A DNA stretch of 42,025 bases, taken from assembly GCA_031269545.1 (NCBI GenBank), contig JAISYZ010000206.1:1-42025 (forward strand), in the 5' to 3' direction. The notes beneath the pieces were generated by a model that worked only from the letters and a program-made list of their open reading frames with translations, had not been told where the DNA came from and ran no database searches. The translations under genes were made by a program, and so were the position numbers. Shown here piece by piece: positions 41,972 to 42,025 of the stretch. Source of the DNA: Prevotellaceae bacterium. Lineage in GTDB: Bacteria; Bacteroidota; Bacteroidia; Bacteroidales; UBA932. Numbering within the stretch: position 1 is the stretch's first letter; every line of letters begins with the position of its first letter.

Positions 41972-42025
41972 CTTTTCTGAAGAAGTGGTAAAAACCACCT
42001 CTTCCTGAAAAGTTTTTTTCTTTTT
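41972..42025 (+). terminator. Strong stem-loop with T-run at the window edge
   Basis: CTTTTC (41972-41977) and GAAGAAGTGGT (41979-41989) pair with ACCACCTCTTC (41994-42004) and GAAAAG (42007-42012), a two-part stem with a 4-base loop, followed by TTTTTTTCTTTTT. On the forward strand this is a strong terminator shape, but no forward gene precedes it. The 41911-41931 sequence (AGTGTACCCCTTTCTTTGGAC) recalls the end of an IS3-type element, so the hairpin may belong to an insertion sequence continuing beyond the window. Confidence 0.4.

Overview
This AT-rich window reads as chromosomal DNA of an anaerobic Bacteroidota, most likely order Bacteroidales. Reasons: genes lack obvious Shine-Dalgarno boxes and are instead preceded by the Bacteroidota promoter form (TTTG or TTG about 19-21 bases before TAnnTTTG); several products belong to families typical of the phylum (DUF6261-like, DUF4834-like, the golvesin/amidase protein often labelled xanthan lyase, L31 type B, a PPi-type phosphofructokinase); and a rubrerythrin is present. 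The species cannot be named from this sequence.

Layout. 1-4554 is the end of a hemicellulose-utilisation locus: the tail of an unrecognised gene, a secreted acetyl-xylan/feruloyl-type esterase, a beta-lactamase-fold serine hydrolase and an unusual fusion of a GH8 glycosidase (reducing-end xylosidase type) with an aldose 1-epimerase. Next come a CBM9-like sugar-binding gene cut off by the tail of an IS4-type transposase, a secreted protein of unknown role and a 391-bp relic of an ISL3-type element. 6649-9782 holds rpsA (ribosomal S1 with a 10-residue tandem repeat) and rnz. 9838-11041 is a small accessory patch: two unrecognised reverse-strand genes with a tiny membrane-protein gene between them. 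11114-16983 holds a large amidase/golvesin protein, ruvX, def and a PPi-type phosphofructokinase. 17057-24755, all reverse strand, holds glnS, a lysine-2,3-aminomutase-like radical SAM enzyme, a lipoprotein hydrolase, an overlapping flippase-like membrane protein and glycosyltransferase pair, and a DUF6261-like gene preceded by a gene made of 42-bp tandem repeats. 25644-31354 holds tRNA-Lys(TTT), valS, a SufS-type cysteine desulfurase and kbl. 31922-41239 holds a small secreted protein, a YiiX-like hydrolase, rubrerythrin, lon, rpmE2, a purine nucleoside phosphorylase, gcvH, an MsbA-like exporter and a DUF4834-like protein. The last 800 bases have no convincing gene.

Most of the window is housekeeping: translation (S1, L31, GlnRS, ValRS, deformylase, tRNA-Lys), RNA and DNA maintenance (RNase Z, RuvX, Lon), Fe-S supply, glycine/threonine metabolism (kbl, gcvH), purine salvage and envelope biogenesis. 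The less explained content is (i) the GH8-mutarotase fusion, (ii) the 42-bp-repeat gene plus DUF6261-like gene, whose promoter region shares a 47-bp ungapped match with the region upstream of the purine nucleoside phosphorylase, (iii) a dispersed intergenic repeat family present four times, and (iv) an identical 24-bp promoter block before ruvX and the phosphofructokinase gene. All calls come from reading the sequence; no database search was run.
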